A stretch of DNA of 64,000 nucleotides from Mastigias papua (GCA_964019165.1 OZ025283.1:8967501-9031500), one strand, 5' to 3'. Positions 1-12,345 are shown, numbered from the stretch's first letter. Translations and numbers: made by a program. The notes: generated by a model not told the origin, from the letters alone.

Positions 1-1060
1 GTTTGGTGGTACAATATGCAAAAACCATCCCTACTCAATCAGTAAATTTTCTGTCATTTACGGTGAATATTGCCTTAGGGAATCGTTGAGAAAAAACAAA
101 ATGGTGAGCTCAAACATCTTGTTTTCTCTCAAATATTAAAATAAGCCAATTTTGAGCCTTATTTAAGGAACTACTATATTGGGATAGCCCTATATGCGAG
201 GATAATTCATTAGGAGTTACCTCATCGTTGATGAAGTTAACCTGCATTAGGCCATGGCTACGTTCAAAGGCAAAGTTAAATTAGAAATGTCTACTAAATA
301 CCAGAGAGTTCTTGAGATTTAATTGATAATAGTTCATCTTGTATTTGTCATCGTCTTCGTGTACATTTCTCTATCGTTTCTATCAGCTCCAGCTCTGTTG
401 TTCTCTGAAAATAAAAGTCAAGAGACACCATACTTGTCCATACTTCGAAGCAACAATCGCACAGCAAAATTTCGGCTTTATTATGGGTAGCAAATTTCCT
501 TATTCTGTTTTGTTTTGAATGGTGAATTTTTCCACAGCAATAAATAGCAGTAGCAAGCTACCAAAACAAACTGATCGATGACAATAAGGTGCAAGCTGAA
601 TAAAGTTAGGCCTTGTTTAAATTAATTGCCTACTGATAGTTTCAAGAATAAGCCAACCCCCGTGTGTTATTGCCACTGTGGCACTATGAGATTTCAAAGG
701 ATTTTTGTGTAACACCATAAGGCTGTGTTTTATAAGTCTATACTCAAGGGAGAACTGGTTCTTAACTTTTTTGTAATGACCCCCTGCCTGTCTGTTTTGA
801 AATAATGAATATTGTTCTTAAATTAGTGTAATTCAACTCAAGCTTATCTTACCTAGCTATAAGAAGTCCAAAGTTGTAGCTAATTGTTTTGTTCTTGATT
901 TCAAAATGTAACATTTTGAATGCAATGCAAAATGGAACTTACAGTTTTTAATTTTGAAAATTCATTATCCTGTGTTTCCCTCTCCTTGAAGTCACAAAAA
1001 AGAAGCTCATGTGCATGTTTGGCTCGCTTTTGCAAATAAACTCAGCGAACATTAGCGCCA

Positions 1061-1215
1061 GTTGATCAACGTTGGATGAAGTTCATCCTTACTTCTACCA
1101 ATCTACCACCATCTATCACCGAGCCAACGTCCAGAATTCCACTATCTTATACACCTCATCATCCTTACAATCCTCCAAAACCTCAAGTGGATTACTTCAT
1201 CTAACGATGATCAAC
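1061..1215. mobile_element. 155-bp inverted-repeat (MITE-like) element
   Basis: Left arm 1061-1082 (begins GTTGATCAACGTTGGATG) and right arm 1194-1215 are inverted repeats matching at 20 of 22 positions. The interior is non-coding and rich in CCA/ACC trinucleotides. The same 155-bp unit sits in copy B at 50490-50644, so it predates the macro-duplication. No clear target-site duplication is visible. It could also be a hairpin-forming structured element rather than a transposon. Confidence 0.5.
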
Positions 1216-2089
1216 CAAGACCTTTTTGCTTAGTTTCTTAAATGCTCTTTCGAATTTTTTCTTTTTAGAAACTATGGATTTTTGTCTAGCAATCAAGTAA
1301 AGAGAGGGAAACCAGGTAACACACTAATGAACTTTCCTGTTTTTGTCTTTATTTACCATTTTATGTTGTTGGACTCTACGCCTCAAGCCAAAAATTTCAA
1401 ATTGCATTATTTTACCGGCTACTTGATGGCTTGCGGATTTTTCTACCTTTTTTTCAGCGAATTAATATCTTAATCGTAGACATTTTTAGCTATCAGCAAT
1501 CTGTTTATATTCGAATTTTGCATGAACTAGTCCTTTGTCTGTTTTTAGGCCCGGTTTTTCGTAAACATTCACTAAACTGTGCTTTAATTTTATCATATGC
1601 CAGGTTGGAGTGGGTAATTTAGTCTGCCCCTATACTATTACTTACTGTTTATAGTTAATATTGCAAAATATCATCTTACTTGGAGTAATATAGTACTTTT
1701 CTTTGCCATAACCAAAGAATCTTTGTTGCACACCTTGAAAGCAAATAATCCAAAATTAAATTAATATGGTAATTTGTTAAGTGTTTATTAATGAAACTCA
1801 CTGGCTGTCACTAAACTAAATACCTCTGCACAAATGAAAGCTAGATTTATTTGGCATTGTTTCAGCGTGGTGATTTTATAACCAATTGTTGATATCTTTT
1901 TAATCTGATTTGTTTTGTTATATAAGCAACATTTCGTTTCGTTCAACCGACTTTAGTTCAGTTTGACTGTGACACAAGTTTCTGTGTAGAGAATATTTCT
2001 AGTCAAAGGGAGATTTCCTAGATTCCTATCTTATCTGACTTCTAGACTCTTTAAAATTTTGATATTTCTTCCTTTGATATAGACTAAGT

Positions 2090-3835
2090 ACATTTAAAGT
2101 TCTATATGATTGGCTATATGTAATCCCTGTTGGAAGTGAAAGTCAGATCAGCTCCATAGATGCAAGCTGTTGTTCCATAACCAGCAATTATTTCAACCCC
2201 ATTTTAAGGATATTCACAATTCAAATCTTTTGCCCAATTGTCCTATTTAAACATTTTATGTTTAATTCTTAATAGGCCTTACATTTTGCTTCCTATCTTT
2301 GTTATTCCATCTGGTATTTCTTCATGATTTTGAATCGGTACCCCCTATATATAAAAGCTTTAAAAAGTCTTTTGCTTGGAATCCTTTTTAATGTTTCCAA
2401 TAGGCATACTTGATACTCGCATAAGACTATCAAAATTCTGAAAAACAACTTGAAGGAAGAGAAGTTCATTCAGCTTTCTTATTCTATGTATGAGTTAGTT
2501 GTCTCATCTGTTATCTTATGATCATAATCGGGATATGGAGCCTTTTGGAATGTATACTTGATTTTTTTCCTGAATAGAAGGTTCGTTCAGTATTTGATAA
2601 AATTTCTTTTGTACATAAAGATAATCTCCTAAAATGTTGAAATATGAATTTCATATTTGTAGTAGTGTTGATTTTCCATAGATTTGGCTTAAGACAGAGA
2701 CCTGATAGGTGGTTTGGAGATTCATTTCAATCAAATTAGGTAATGTACAGATTCTCTCTCTAGCGTTCTGTCTTTCGATAGGTTCTTATTTGTATGAAGA
2801 ACAGAAAAGCAAATGCATTTTTACATTCGATTTGGCCTTATTATGGAGCTTGTTGAATAGGTCTTTCCAGGTTTAAATCATAATCATGCATCATACTCAA
2901 CAATCAAAGATCTTAATCAAACATCGTAGTTAATCATCAGCATCAAGCATTAGCATCAATTTGATTATGTATCCAAACTCATCCTTGAATTCAAAGTCAT
3001 CCCATCATAATTATTATCATTTGTTAAAAAGTTGGTTGGTATTTGAGAATACATTCCTTTTGCTCTATCAAAAGTAATTCTAGAAGTTTGCATCTTCTGC
3101 ATTTCAAATCTTTCTTTACCATGAAAACAGTCTTCAAACTTGAACCTCCAATCATTACATTTACGGATAATATCTTTATTGATATTCATTACCTTCTCAA
3201 TCTATATTTCTTGTATCTCTGCCATTCTTCAACTTTTAACCAGAAAAGATATTTGATGTATATAATATATTTGATGTAATCAGATATTTATTGCCAATTA
3301 TTTTTTGTCATTTCTTTGCACATTTATAATTATAATTCCTCTGAGACTGCTGAGAATTTATCTACCCTCTTCGTAGTAAATTCTTTGTTGGATCTGCCGA
3401 ATTCAATTTCACACAAATTGTTTCCACTATTACGTTTACTACTATAATATTTGTGATGACGCTTACTTGCTACCCTATTAAAATATGGAATCTGACCAAA
3501 ATGGGCTCCCTTTCCATTAACCTTCTAGCAACACTACACGTTTTTTTTGTAAGAAACAAGTATAAAAGAAACATGAGGCTCAAATCAGGCAAAAGTTAAG
3601 AAACAATTAGGAACCACAGGCAGGCTGAGTTGCAAAAGTAAACCTGAAAAACCTGTTTTTGCGAGAAAATTTTTAATTGAATTGGAAACAGAATACAAAC
3701 AACATCCGTCTCTCAAATGTTTTTTTGACTTACACTTCAATTTCTCGTTCAATAGCTGTTTTGTTGCTATAGGAAATTTCAAGAGGAATCCAGGCTGAAG
3801 GAAGAAAGTTTGTTTCTTATAAAATAATGTGTAAA
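2090..3835. repeat. Internal duplication, first block
   Basis: Two parts of this block recur directly downstream: about 2090-2530 at 3840-4198, and 3168-3835 at 4199-4905. The middle part is missing from the second copy. In copy B the same region is present once (about 51530-52950), so the extra block is specific to A or was lost from B. Confidence 0.7.
3535..3832. repeat. Remnant of the TTATAAGAAA-type element
   Basis: Starts with CACGTTTTTTTTGTAAGAAA and soon carries ATGAGGCTCAAAT. This order matches the right terminus, read on the minus strand, of the 343-bp inverted-repeat element at 30361-30703. It is probably a one-ended or decayed member of that family. Limits are approximate. Confidence 0.35.
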
Positions 3836-4905
3836 CTAATGCATTTCAAATTCAATATGAGTGGTTATATGTTTCCCCATTAAAAATAAAGGTGAAATCA
3901 ACTCCATGAAAGCAAACTGCTATTCCATGACAACGTCGTGTTTCAAGTCAAATCTTGTGCCCAATTGTTCTATTCGAACATTTTATGTTTAATTCTTCAT
4001 AAAAACTTACATTTTCTTTTCTCTTTTTGTTATTGCATCTGGTATTTCCTCATGGTTTTGAAACAGTGACCCCTAAAATTCAAAAGTGTTAAAAAGTCTT
4101 TCAAAATTCTGAAAAATAAACTTGAAGAGAAGAGAAGTTCATTCAGCTTTCTTATTCTATGTATGAGTTAGTCGTCTCATCTGTTATCATATAAGATCAG
4201 ATAATATCTTTATTGATATTCATTATCTTCTCAATCTATATTTCTTGTATCTCTGCTATTCTTCAATTTTTAGCCAGAAAAGATATTTAATGTAATCAGA
4301 TACTTATTGTCAGTTATTTTTTGCCATTTCTCTGCTCATTTTTAACTCTAATACCTCTTCAAGTTAACTGCTGAGAATTTATCTACGCTCTTCGTAGTAA
4401 ATTCTTTATTGGATCTGCCGAATTCAATTTCACACAAATTGTTTCCACTATTACGTTTACTACTATATTATTCGTGATGACGCTTACTTGCTACCCTATT
4501 AAAATATGGAACCTGACCAAAATGGGCTCCCTTTCCACTAACCTTCTAGCAACACTACACGTTTTTTTTTATAAGAAACAAGGAGATAAGAAACATGAGG
4601 CTCAAATCAGGCAAAAGTTAGGAAACACAGGCAGGGTGAGGTGCAAAAGTAAACCTGAAAAACCTGTTTTTGCGAGAAAATTTTTAATTGAACTAGAAAA
4701 AAATAGAAACAACACCCGTCTCTCAAATGATTTTTTAACTTACACTTCAATTTCTCGTTCAATAGCTGTTTTGTTGCTATATGCTATAGGAAATTTCAAG
4801 GACTTTAAGAAACACTTACAAATTTAAGGCTGGATTTCAAAAAACATTACGAAACATCCAGGCTGAAAGGAGACAGGCTGTTTGTTATATAAAAAACGTG
4901 TATTT
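3836..4905. repeat. Internal duplication, second block
   Basis: Shortened second copy of 2090-3835. The shared run around the GATCTGCCGAATTCAATTTC stretch is at about 3391 and again at about 4412, an offset of about 1,020. Small indels distinguish the two blocks, so the event is not very recent. Confidence 0.7.
4556..4905. repeat. Second remnant of the TTATAAGAAA-type element
   Basis: Counterpart of the remnant at 3535, carried by the internal duplication. It keeps TTTTTTTTATAAGAAAC followed by ATGAGGCTCAAATCAGG, slightly closer to the element at 30361-30703 than the first copy is. Confidence 0.35.
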
Positions 4906-5309
4906 AAATACACTTTACTTAACAAGTACACATGTTGACATACCTTCTCTATTGTTCCTTCTTTCATCCTACTCCTTCTTGCTTTCACGCTTCATTTTCT
5001 TCACATCTGCTGTAGTCAATACTTCCAGTTTCCGTCTTGTTTGGCCACTTTTCGACGTTTCTCCATAATGATTATCATCCTAAAAACATTTGAATGATAA
5101 GGACAAATACTAAGCCAATCATTAAACAACTTTTTTGCTTATCCACTCTCTGTTATCTTTGTCTTGATCTCCAGTCTCCAAGCTATTTTTCACCGTTCAT
5201 TCACATAAATTATTTAATTGATAAAAATATAGATGTAGAGCGCAAATTTTCAATGACTTTCCAATTCATGAAATATATTCAGTTTTGATCTTAATTCCCC
5301 ACTTTCCTC

Positions 5310-6756
5310 GATATTTGGGCATGTTTCTTCATAATGATTAAATTTTTAAATATTTAAATGATAAATATTAATATACATCAAACCTTTAGATGACTTTCTT
5401 GTTTGTCGAATGTTTGGTTTTGATGCTGATCTCCAGTTTGCTCGTTGCTTGTCCATGTTTCTTCATGATTATTAAATTTGTAAATATTTAAATGATAAAT
5501 ATTAATATACATCAAACCTTTAGATGACTTTCTTGTTTGTCGAATGTTTGGTTTTGATGCTGATCTTCAGTTTGCTCGTTGCTTGGCCATGTTTCTTCAT
5601 GATTATTAAATTTGTAAATATTTAATTGATAAATATAGATATAAATCAAACCTTTAGATGAATTTCTTGTTTGTCGAATGTTTGGTTTTGATGCTGATCT
5701 CCAGTTTGCTCGTTACTTGGCCATGTTTCTTCATGATAATTAAATTTGTAAATATTTAAATGATAATTATAGATATAAATCAAACCTTTAGATGAATTTC
5801 TTGTTTACCCAATGTTTGGTTTCGATGCTGATCTCCAGTTTGCTCGTTACTTGGCCATGTTTCTTCATGATAATTAAATTTGTAAATATTTAAATGATAA
5901 TTATAGATATAAATCAAACCTTTAGATGAATTTCTTGTTTGTCGAATGTTTGGTTTTGATGCTGATCTCCAGTTTGCTCGTTGCTTGGCCATGTTTCTTC
6001 ATGATTATTAAATTTGTAAATATTTAAATGATAATTATAGATATAAATCAAACCTTTAGATGAATTTCTTGTTTATCGAATGTTTGGTTTCGATGCTGAT
6101 CTCCAGTTTGCTCGTTGCTTGTCCATGTTTCTTCATGATTATTAAATTTGTAAATATTTAAATGATAAATATTAATATACATCAAACCTTTAGATGACTT
6201 TCTTGTTTGTCGAATGTTTGGTTTTGATGCTGATCTCCAGTTTGCTCGTTGCTTGTCCATGTTTCTTCATGATTATTAAATTTGTAAATATTTAAATGAT
6301 AAATATTAATATACATCAAACCTTTAGATGACTTTCTTGTTTGTCGAATGTTTGGTTTTGATGCTGATCTTCAGTTTGCTCGTTGCTTGGCCATGTTTCT
6401 TCATGATTATTAAATTTGTAAATATTTAATTGATAAATATAGATATAAATCAAACCTTTAGATGAATTTCTTGTTTGTCGAATGTTTGGTTTTGATGCTG
6501 ATCTCCAGTTTTCTCGTTGCTTGGCCATGTTTCTTCATGATTATTAAATTTGTAAATATTTAATTGATAAATATAGATATAAATCAAACCTTTAGATGAA
6601 TTTCTTGTTTGTCGAATGTTTGGTTTTGATGCTGATCTCCAGTTTGCTCGTTGCTTGGCCATGTTTCTTCATGATTATTAAATTTGTAAATATTTAATTG
6701 ATAATTATAGATATAAATCAAATCTTTAGATGAATTTCTTGTTTATCCAATGTTTG
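5310..6756. repeat. 134-bp satellite array in copy A (about 11 units)
   Basis: The anchor CCTTTAGATGA, with slight variants, falls at 5383, 5517, 5651 and so on to 6723, that is 10 periods of exactly 134 bp. Each unit also holds CATGTTTCTTCAT, a TTTGTAAATATTTAAATGAT run and TGCTGATCTCCAGTTTGCTC. Short minus-strand ORFs of about 70 codons appear because 134 is not a multiple of three and frames shift at each unit border. They are by-products of the repeat, not genes. The array stops mid-unit at about 6756 (see copy C). Confidence 0.95.
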
Positions 6757-7133
6757 GTTTTGAGATGGGGGTATTCTTAGGGACATGTCAGAGTACGACT
6801 GCCTATGTAATTGAAAATGCATATCTTTTACCCATTGGGGCTCATTTAGTTTAACATTTTTGAATGGGACCTATAAAAGTACCTGATGGATACCAGATGA
6901 AAAGATCATTTTCAAGATCCTTTTCTCTATAGTATAGAAGGAACTGTCTAAACATAAGTATAACTTTAGGGCTTCACCATCTTCTGTAATAATGACTTAT
7001 TTATAGGGCTATCTCGAGGATTTACGATATTTTAAATTATAAAAGTGTGATTTTTGATTATTTGTTTTGCTTTGAAAGTGTTTTTGCCTTTTAAACTCTG
7101 CACTGGTAAGGCGATAGGGAGAAGGGGGTCCAA

Positions 7134-7391
7134 CTAAGAGACAGACCTCAATAGCATTGATCATTTGATCGAACACATCCTGTATAATTTTTGGAAATCA
7201 AACCCCAGTCCCTTCAACTAGCCACCACTAACCACATAACCTCAACACACAGGAGCCGCCAGAAACTAACCACACCAGACTAAACCACACCACTGTAAAC
7301 CTTCCCAGAATGTGATTTGATTTCCGAAAGTTATACAGTGTTTTTGGAAGAAATGCTTTGCCATTCTGGTTTTTCTCTTAGTTGGACCCCC
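7134..7391. mobile_element. 258-bp inverted-repeat element, termini GGGGGTCCAACTAAGAGA
   Basis: The ends are inverted copies of GGGGGTCCAACTAAGAGA. A weaker inverted match lies further in around TGTATAA followed by GGAAATCAAA on each side. There is no coding capacity, so it looks like a non-autonomous DNA transposon (MITE). A second, more decayed copy is at 54862-55128 in the same position of copy B. No clean target-site duplication was found. Confidence 0.6.
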
Positions 7392-8589
7392 TCCCTAGCC
7401 CCACTCTCCTATTTTTGAGAAGTTTTGGATGTTCATATAAACTGTGATGAGGTCGGGTTTAGTTCAGGCTCATTGTCCTCCATCTCCATTCATTGTTTTC
7501 AATGCTCGCATGTTCTTCTCGTATCTTACGTTCCCAAAGGGATTTATCTTGCTGAACTTAACGTTCTATTGTGGCATGGCGATGGATCGATTGACTTGTC
7601 AGACTTCAAATGCAAAAACTTTGAGTGTTTCTTTTAATTATGGCTAATTTAGTTCCACATTTTACCCTTTGTTGATGTGGCAATATGCTATGTGAACTAA
7701 TGGAAAGGTATTTTGAGCGTAAGTTTTGTTTCAACTTGGTTTCTAGCGAGTAACTTCTACTTGCCCTCTTTCAATGTTCAACTATGGCCTAAATGGTGCA
7801 TGTTTAGATATTTTGACCCAACAAACGTATGCGGATTCTTGTTTTTGTATGTCGCAAGGAGCATGTTACGGCCAGCTTGAAAGCTGCACTCTTTTCGTTA
7901 GTGAGAATAAATGAATTTTCAGCAATTAAGATATGTTTATAACTATTTGTGTTACGAAGTGTAAATTAGAAACTTATCTGTTTTTCTCCTTGTGTCTTTA
8001 GGCTTCTTGAATTTATACGAAGGACGTGACAAAGTGTTCATCTTTGCGACACGTCAGCCATGTATGTGCAGACTGTAATTTTGGAAAATTGACCTGAAAT
8101 GCATAAGAATACTGTAAGTCTTCTGAAGGGATTTGAGTTGTATACTGATGGGAAAGAAATAAAAGCAAATTTATCTTCATAGTCATATATACTGCATAAA
8201 TAGAGGTGGAATTTATCGGAATGTCTTTTGGCGCCATTTTAAAGGTCGTCATCATGTGTGGACTCCTTCTCTGAAATTTTTGAAAATCGAGATTTAGAAC
8301 ACCTGAAAGATGTTTTATTTTCCAATTGCATGTGAATGTAAGATTTTATCGTTGCTTGTAAGAAGGTTTTCATTAAGTTGCATAGTTATAAATGTTTCTT
8401 CGGTGCTTACCTTTTAAGCTAATGTCACGAGCTCTTTCCTTGATCGATGTTGAAGTTGCAAATGTCGACTAAAATTATTTCAAGAGTATTTATACTCGGC
8501 CTCGCATTCGCCCCTGGATGTATTGTACTCCAACACGAACATGGTTCATTACATTATAACTATAGCAGTATTTTTCACGTTTTTACCAA
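7392..8589. other. No supported gene; unique AT-rich DNA
   Basis: Overlapping plus-strand ORFs of up to 70 codons exist at about 7425-7647 but show no recognisable motif and no splice context that separates them from chance. One weak minus-strand candidate is listed separately at 8013-8255. Confidence 0.5.
8013..8255 (-). CDS. Weak candidate coding exon, unknown product
   Basis: An 80-codon minus-strand ORF with two adjacent ATG codons at its start and a third ATG in ATGGCGCC context at codon 7. The product begins MMTTFKMAPKDIPINST. No domain, signal peptide or membrane segment can be named. The ATGGCG context resembles start sites and YY1-type motifs near animal promoters, which is the only reason to list it. 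It could equally be a chance ORF. Confidence 0.15.
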   Translation of the reverse strand: MMTTFKMAPKDIPINSTSIYAVYMTMKINLLLFLSHQYTTQIPSEDLQYSYAFQVNFPKLQSAHTWLTCRKDEHFVTSFV

Positions 8590-9365
8590 CTCTTTTCACT
8601 AATGGAGCACTTTTTCTCTGCTTTCAAGTGTACGTATGAATTTTACACACTTTCTCTGCTTTTCAATGTATTTTGATAACAAATTGTCCGTTTTGCTTTT
8701 TCAAACTACACCTTAACCTATATTATTGTGTTTGGCTCTAATTTTTTAGGTAGGTACAATGCATTCGAGTTCAGTGAACACTTTTCGACTACTTTTTTTC
8801 GATATTCAAGCAGATTCAAGCAGTTTTTCCGCTTTCAAATTTTCGTATGAATTTTACACATTTTTTCACTGCTTTTCGGTTGATTTTGATAACAAATTGT
8901 CCGTTGTACTTTTTCAAAATACACCTGGGCCTATATTCCTGTGTATGGCTCTAATTTTTATGGTATATACAATGCATTCGATGTTAGTAGATACTTTTCG
9001 ACTACTTTTTTACTCTTGAAGCAATTTTTCTCTGCTTTATATAACTTTTTCACTTTCTTCACTGCTTTTCGGTTGATTTTGATAACAAATTGTCTGCTTT
9101 GCTTTTTCAAAATACATCTGGCTCTACTTTTTAGGGTACATACAATGCATTCGAGTTTAGTGGCTGTTTTCCGACAACTTTTTCACTATTGAACCAGTGC
9201 TTTTCTGCTTTGAAATCTCTATACCATTTTTTCACATTTTCCCATAGCTTTTTACTAGCTGAATTTGATAATAAATTGTCTGTTATGCTTTTCAAGATGC
9301 ACCTGAGCCTATATACTCATGTTTGGCCCTAATCTTTAAGGCATCTGCGATGCATTCGATACTAG
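8590..9365. repeat. Degenerate tandem repeat, about 173-213-bp unit, 4 copies
   Basis: The motif AAATTGTCyG recurs at about 8681, 8894, 9088 and 9273. GCATTCG follows at about 8761, 8974, 9147 and 9352. Between them each unit has a TTTTTCAAAATACAcC run and GGCTCTAATTTTT. Units have drifted in both sequence and length. Two ORFs here (8759-9019 and 8941-9192) are translations of the repeat. Confidence 0.8.
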
Positions 9366-10551
9366 ATTAATTTACTTTTCTTCATTTATGCCAGCATACG
9401 TTTCAAGTTTTTCTTTTTTAATTTCAGGACCATTTGATGTTATAGAAGACACTGGACGAAGTCATCAAATGGGGACATTTTATTTTACATACTATGTTTA
9501 AAGTTATTCACTTTTCTCAGAAGGACAGTTAATTTATATATTCAATAGTTTTTTTTGTTGTTTCTTCCCTGTGTTCCTGAGACCTTAGAAGGGTGATTAT
9601 TAACAAAATCGTTCCTCTGTTGAGACTCAACAGACCCAAGATATACAACCCATTAAAATGGTTTTTCATTCGTTTCGGCCAGTTCAGTTTTCTATTCCTT
9701 TAGCTCTCTATCCATTCTAGGGTTCATTCGATACTTACAAAGCGATAGAAAAAGCCAGTTTTGATAAAACAGAGCAAATGTATTGCTGAATAATATATTT
9801 ATTTCCCAACTGGAAAATTCTTAAAGTCAGTATCAAAAAGAGACAACTTCTCCATATCACAAATCAGTATTCTTATCACTATGGAAATCAGTCAGATCAT
9901 TACAAATCAGTAATCACTATGGATAAATTTTCAATCAATATCAAATATTCAGATTGGTGAGAGGCAGAAGCATAAAAACAAATGAGTGAATGACATCGCT
10001 ATTCATATATCAAATTTCTATAGTTAAACTGAAAAAGATATATATAATAAATCTGAATATATTTAATTAACCAACATTTCCTCTACAAAATAAGTAGTAT
10101 TTAATTAGCTACAATAAACACAATGAAAATTCACCAATCAAATATCATATATGGTATATCACATAATATATATAAATCACATACCTTGATGGGGTCAATA
10201 AGAGAACTAAAATCGCTCACTATTTTTAAAATAGATAAGTAACGAAATTAATATTGCAATATTCTCAACCATATGATGAATAAAAGCATAAAATAAATTA
10301 TAGTTCTAAGTATCTAACAAATGATCAGATGATAAAGAGAAAAGTTCAAATTGTGTAAAATGATGCTAAATCTAGCAAAAAACAAATTAACAGAAAAATA
10401 AATCCTATTTTAACTGCTTCTATTTACTTTCCTGGTAATAAAAGCACTTTACAGGCAAAAAACCTGAATCACGGCTACAAATTGGAAATCTCTAAATAAA
10501 TACGTCGAAATAAACAAATCTATGTTAAATTAGTATAATAACAAGTTTTTA
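9366..10551. other. No supported feature; AT-rich
   Basis: Nothing beyond short local repetition, for example AATCAGTA followed by CACTATGGA twice between 9860 and 9930. Many short runs of AT. Confidence 0.4.
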
Positions 10552-10698
10552 TTAATTGATAATCAACTTTATATCCATTAAAAGTAACCCCCAAAGCCAA
10601 GAAGCTCGATGCGCCTCCACATCCAGTTCAATTCTGGCCCCGGACGCTGCGACGCATTTTGAAAAAGAATTTTTACTGATTCTTTTGTTCTCCGCCAT
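10552..10698 (-). CDS. 48-codon ORF with strong start context, possible first exon
   Basis: Reading the minus strand from ATG at 10698, the context AACATGGCGG has a purine at -3 and G at +4, the animal start consensus. It also resembles the YY1 motif found near animal promoters. The ORF gives 48 residues beginning MAENKRISKNSF and stops at TAA (10552). The local base composition is more GC-rich than the flanks. Lysine and arginine are frequent near the start and a short hydrophobic run (WLWGLLL) follows. No family is recognised. If it is a first exon, the true end would be a donor site inside it, but no strong donor is obvious. Confidence 0.3.
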   Translation of the reverse strand: MAENKRISKNSFSKCVAASGARIELDVEAHRASWLWGLLLMDIKLIIN

Positions 10699-11428
10699 GT
10701 TTGTCGAAAACAGAAAATATTTTTTTACGCCGTCATTTCAGCTCAAAACTACGCGCTTTATACATCAAAAAATCCAGAATTTAACGGCGCATTTTATGAA
10801 ATGTTGAAAACAAGTATGTCTTTTGGAAAATAAGGAATTAACTGCGAAAAACCGATTTTCTTTTGTCTCATCAGAACGAGATCGCTATTGTTATTTTCGA
10901 ATCTCTTTGTGTAAACTGGGACTTTCGTGAGCTCGGCGGAGAAAAAGTCTAATAACTTTGCAAAGAAACGTCCTAAAATTCTGTAAAAAATACCACAAGG
11001 TAGAGAAGCACGTTCTGCATCTTTCTACGTTAAAATCAGGACGATAGGATGAAGGAATGTGGAGAAAAGTAACGATTTCTGTTTCAACTGCTCTTTTGAA
11101 TTGAAGACAAAAGGACCCCTTTGTAGAACAAGGGCTTCTGCAAGTTTTCACAGACAAATTGGCAATAACTTCCAAAATTATTAAAGGAAAAATCTACAAA
11201 AAATCCACAAGGTATAACTAAGTTGCCTACACGTTTTATGCGAATAACACTGAATTTTGTTGATTATGGAAGTCAGGAAAAATCGAAATATTCCTGAAGA
11301 CCAGGTTGAATAGACTTCGCACCAATTTCAAAGGAGATTTCAATAGGGTCACAAAAGACTTTTCAAAATGGATTTCAAAGGGCTACACTGCAATAGTTGC
11401 CCACAGATGTATACTATGAGGAGGCCAA
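10699..11428. other. No supported gene
   Basis: Locally less AT-rich sequence, with a minus-strand 94-codon ORF at 10891-11175 that shows no motif. The phrase CCACAAGGTA occurs twice (about 10993 and 11203), the only internal repetition seen. If the minus-strand ORF at 10552-10698 is real, its promoter would lie at the start of this stretch. Confidence 0.3.
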
Positions 11429-11680
11429 ATGCTACATACGTCGGATGGAAGAATCGAGAACGTGTATCGAATGGAGGAATTGTACAGCGAAGCAAAATGG
11501 TTTGTGTTTAAGCAAAGTCGCACAGTGTATATGAGTGGATTTAAAGCTCTAGCAATCAAAGAAAACATCGTGGGGAATAGAAAGTTGGAGACATCGGTTC
11601 GTGTGGAGTTGTTAGGCCCATCGACTTACATATATGATAGTGGCAAGCAAGGAATGAATGCAACTACCCTTGGCGATTAA
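11429..11680 (+). CDS. 83-codon ORF, unknown, weak candidate
   Basis: Begins at a true ATG. The composition is more protein-like than most ORFs in this AT-rich DNA (mixed charge; contains YSEAKWFVFKQSRTVYMSG and LETSVRVELLGPST). No domain is recognised and no flanking splice sites are convincing. A short phrase similar to its 5' flank (TATTATGAGGATGC versus TACTATGAGGAGGC) occurs near 15400. It may be an exon, a pseudogene piece or chance. Confidence 0.2.
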   Translation: MLHTSDGRIENVYRMEELYSEAKWFVFKQSRTVYMSGFKALAIKENIVGNRKLETSVRVELLGPSTYIYDSGKQGMNATTLGD

Positions 11681-12089
11681 ATACTATTAGCTGAGAAGAT
11701 TCCATGGTATTCGAGTGATGTGGGTATCAAGAATTGTATATTTTAATGCGACCTTGGATGTTTATCTAATAACTAGTAATATGATTAGTATGCTAGAAAG
11801 TATTAATGAAGATATAAAGAAATTTTGATGAAAGAAGATTGGTCACTACATAGATGAAACAGAATGCGTTACGTTTTATTAAAAATATGGTGCTTTCGAA
11901 ATGGAACTGCTTATCAAAAGCGGGCGAACGAGAAGCTTTGTAGAGGCATAACTTAATCGAAATACCTATTACCCTCAATACTTTGAATTAAAGTAAAAAC
12001 TCACACACAAAGTCTTGATTTATTAAGAACCTACAGCTTGAAAGTATGTGTTTAACTTTAAGTAATTAAGGACTTGACAGCCGTATATT

Positions 12090-12345
12090 CTAACTAGGTC
12101 ATAGTAAACGGTTTCACCCTTTATTCACTGAGAAACAAATTCAATCCTTTTTGACAGTCAACCCCCCTTTCATGTACCAATCCTCCAAAAATGTTACATA
12201 GATAGCTGTAATAGGCAGGATCTGCAAGGACAGGATTCGTGTGAAGAACCTGCACCCTGCTTGCTGGGACTACTTGATCTCATAGGAACAAGAACAGGAT
12301 CGTTTCAAAAGCTTAGGTTCTTATGTGTGGGCCTCTTCTGTATGT
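12090..12345. repeat. Diverged duplicated segment, copy 1
   Basis: Parallels 15655-15915 through the ordered landmarks ATATTCTAA, GAGAAA, GTCAA, CTTTCATG, CTCCAAAAA, GGCAGG, GAACCTGCAC and TTCTTATGTGTGGG. Identity is moderate with small indels. There is no open frame, so it is not a clear exon. Confidence 0.6.

Larger units (their letters stand above)
1..7133. repeat. Macro-repeat copy A
   Basis: This stretch is repeated at 49431-55130 with an offset of about 49,430 bases and only scattered substitutions over the first 1.4 kb. More distant copies lie at 55350-63335 and 63578-64000. Homology already runs at base 1, so the true left edge lies outside the window. Order inside the copy is: AT-rich DNA with a 155-bp inverted-repeat element, an internally duplicated block, a 134-bp satellite, and a conserved ~380-bp tail (6757-7133). 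No convincing gene is seen; the ORFs are short and their frames are not kept between copies. Confidence 0.9.

Noticed and set aside
4474..4827. 117-codon plus-strand ORF
   Set aside because: Spans the decayed inverted-repeat element remnant in the duplicated block; the related block at 3460-3800 has no matching long frame.
5780..6662. Four minus-strand ORFs of 70 codons with similar peptides (RANWRSASKPNIRQTR)
   Set aside because: They are translations of the 134-bp satellite in shifting frames. The similarity is that of the DNA repeat.
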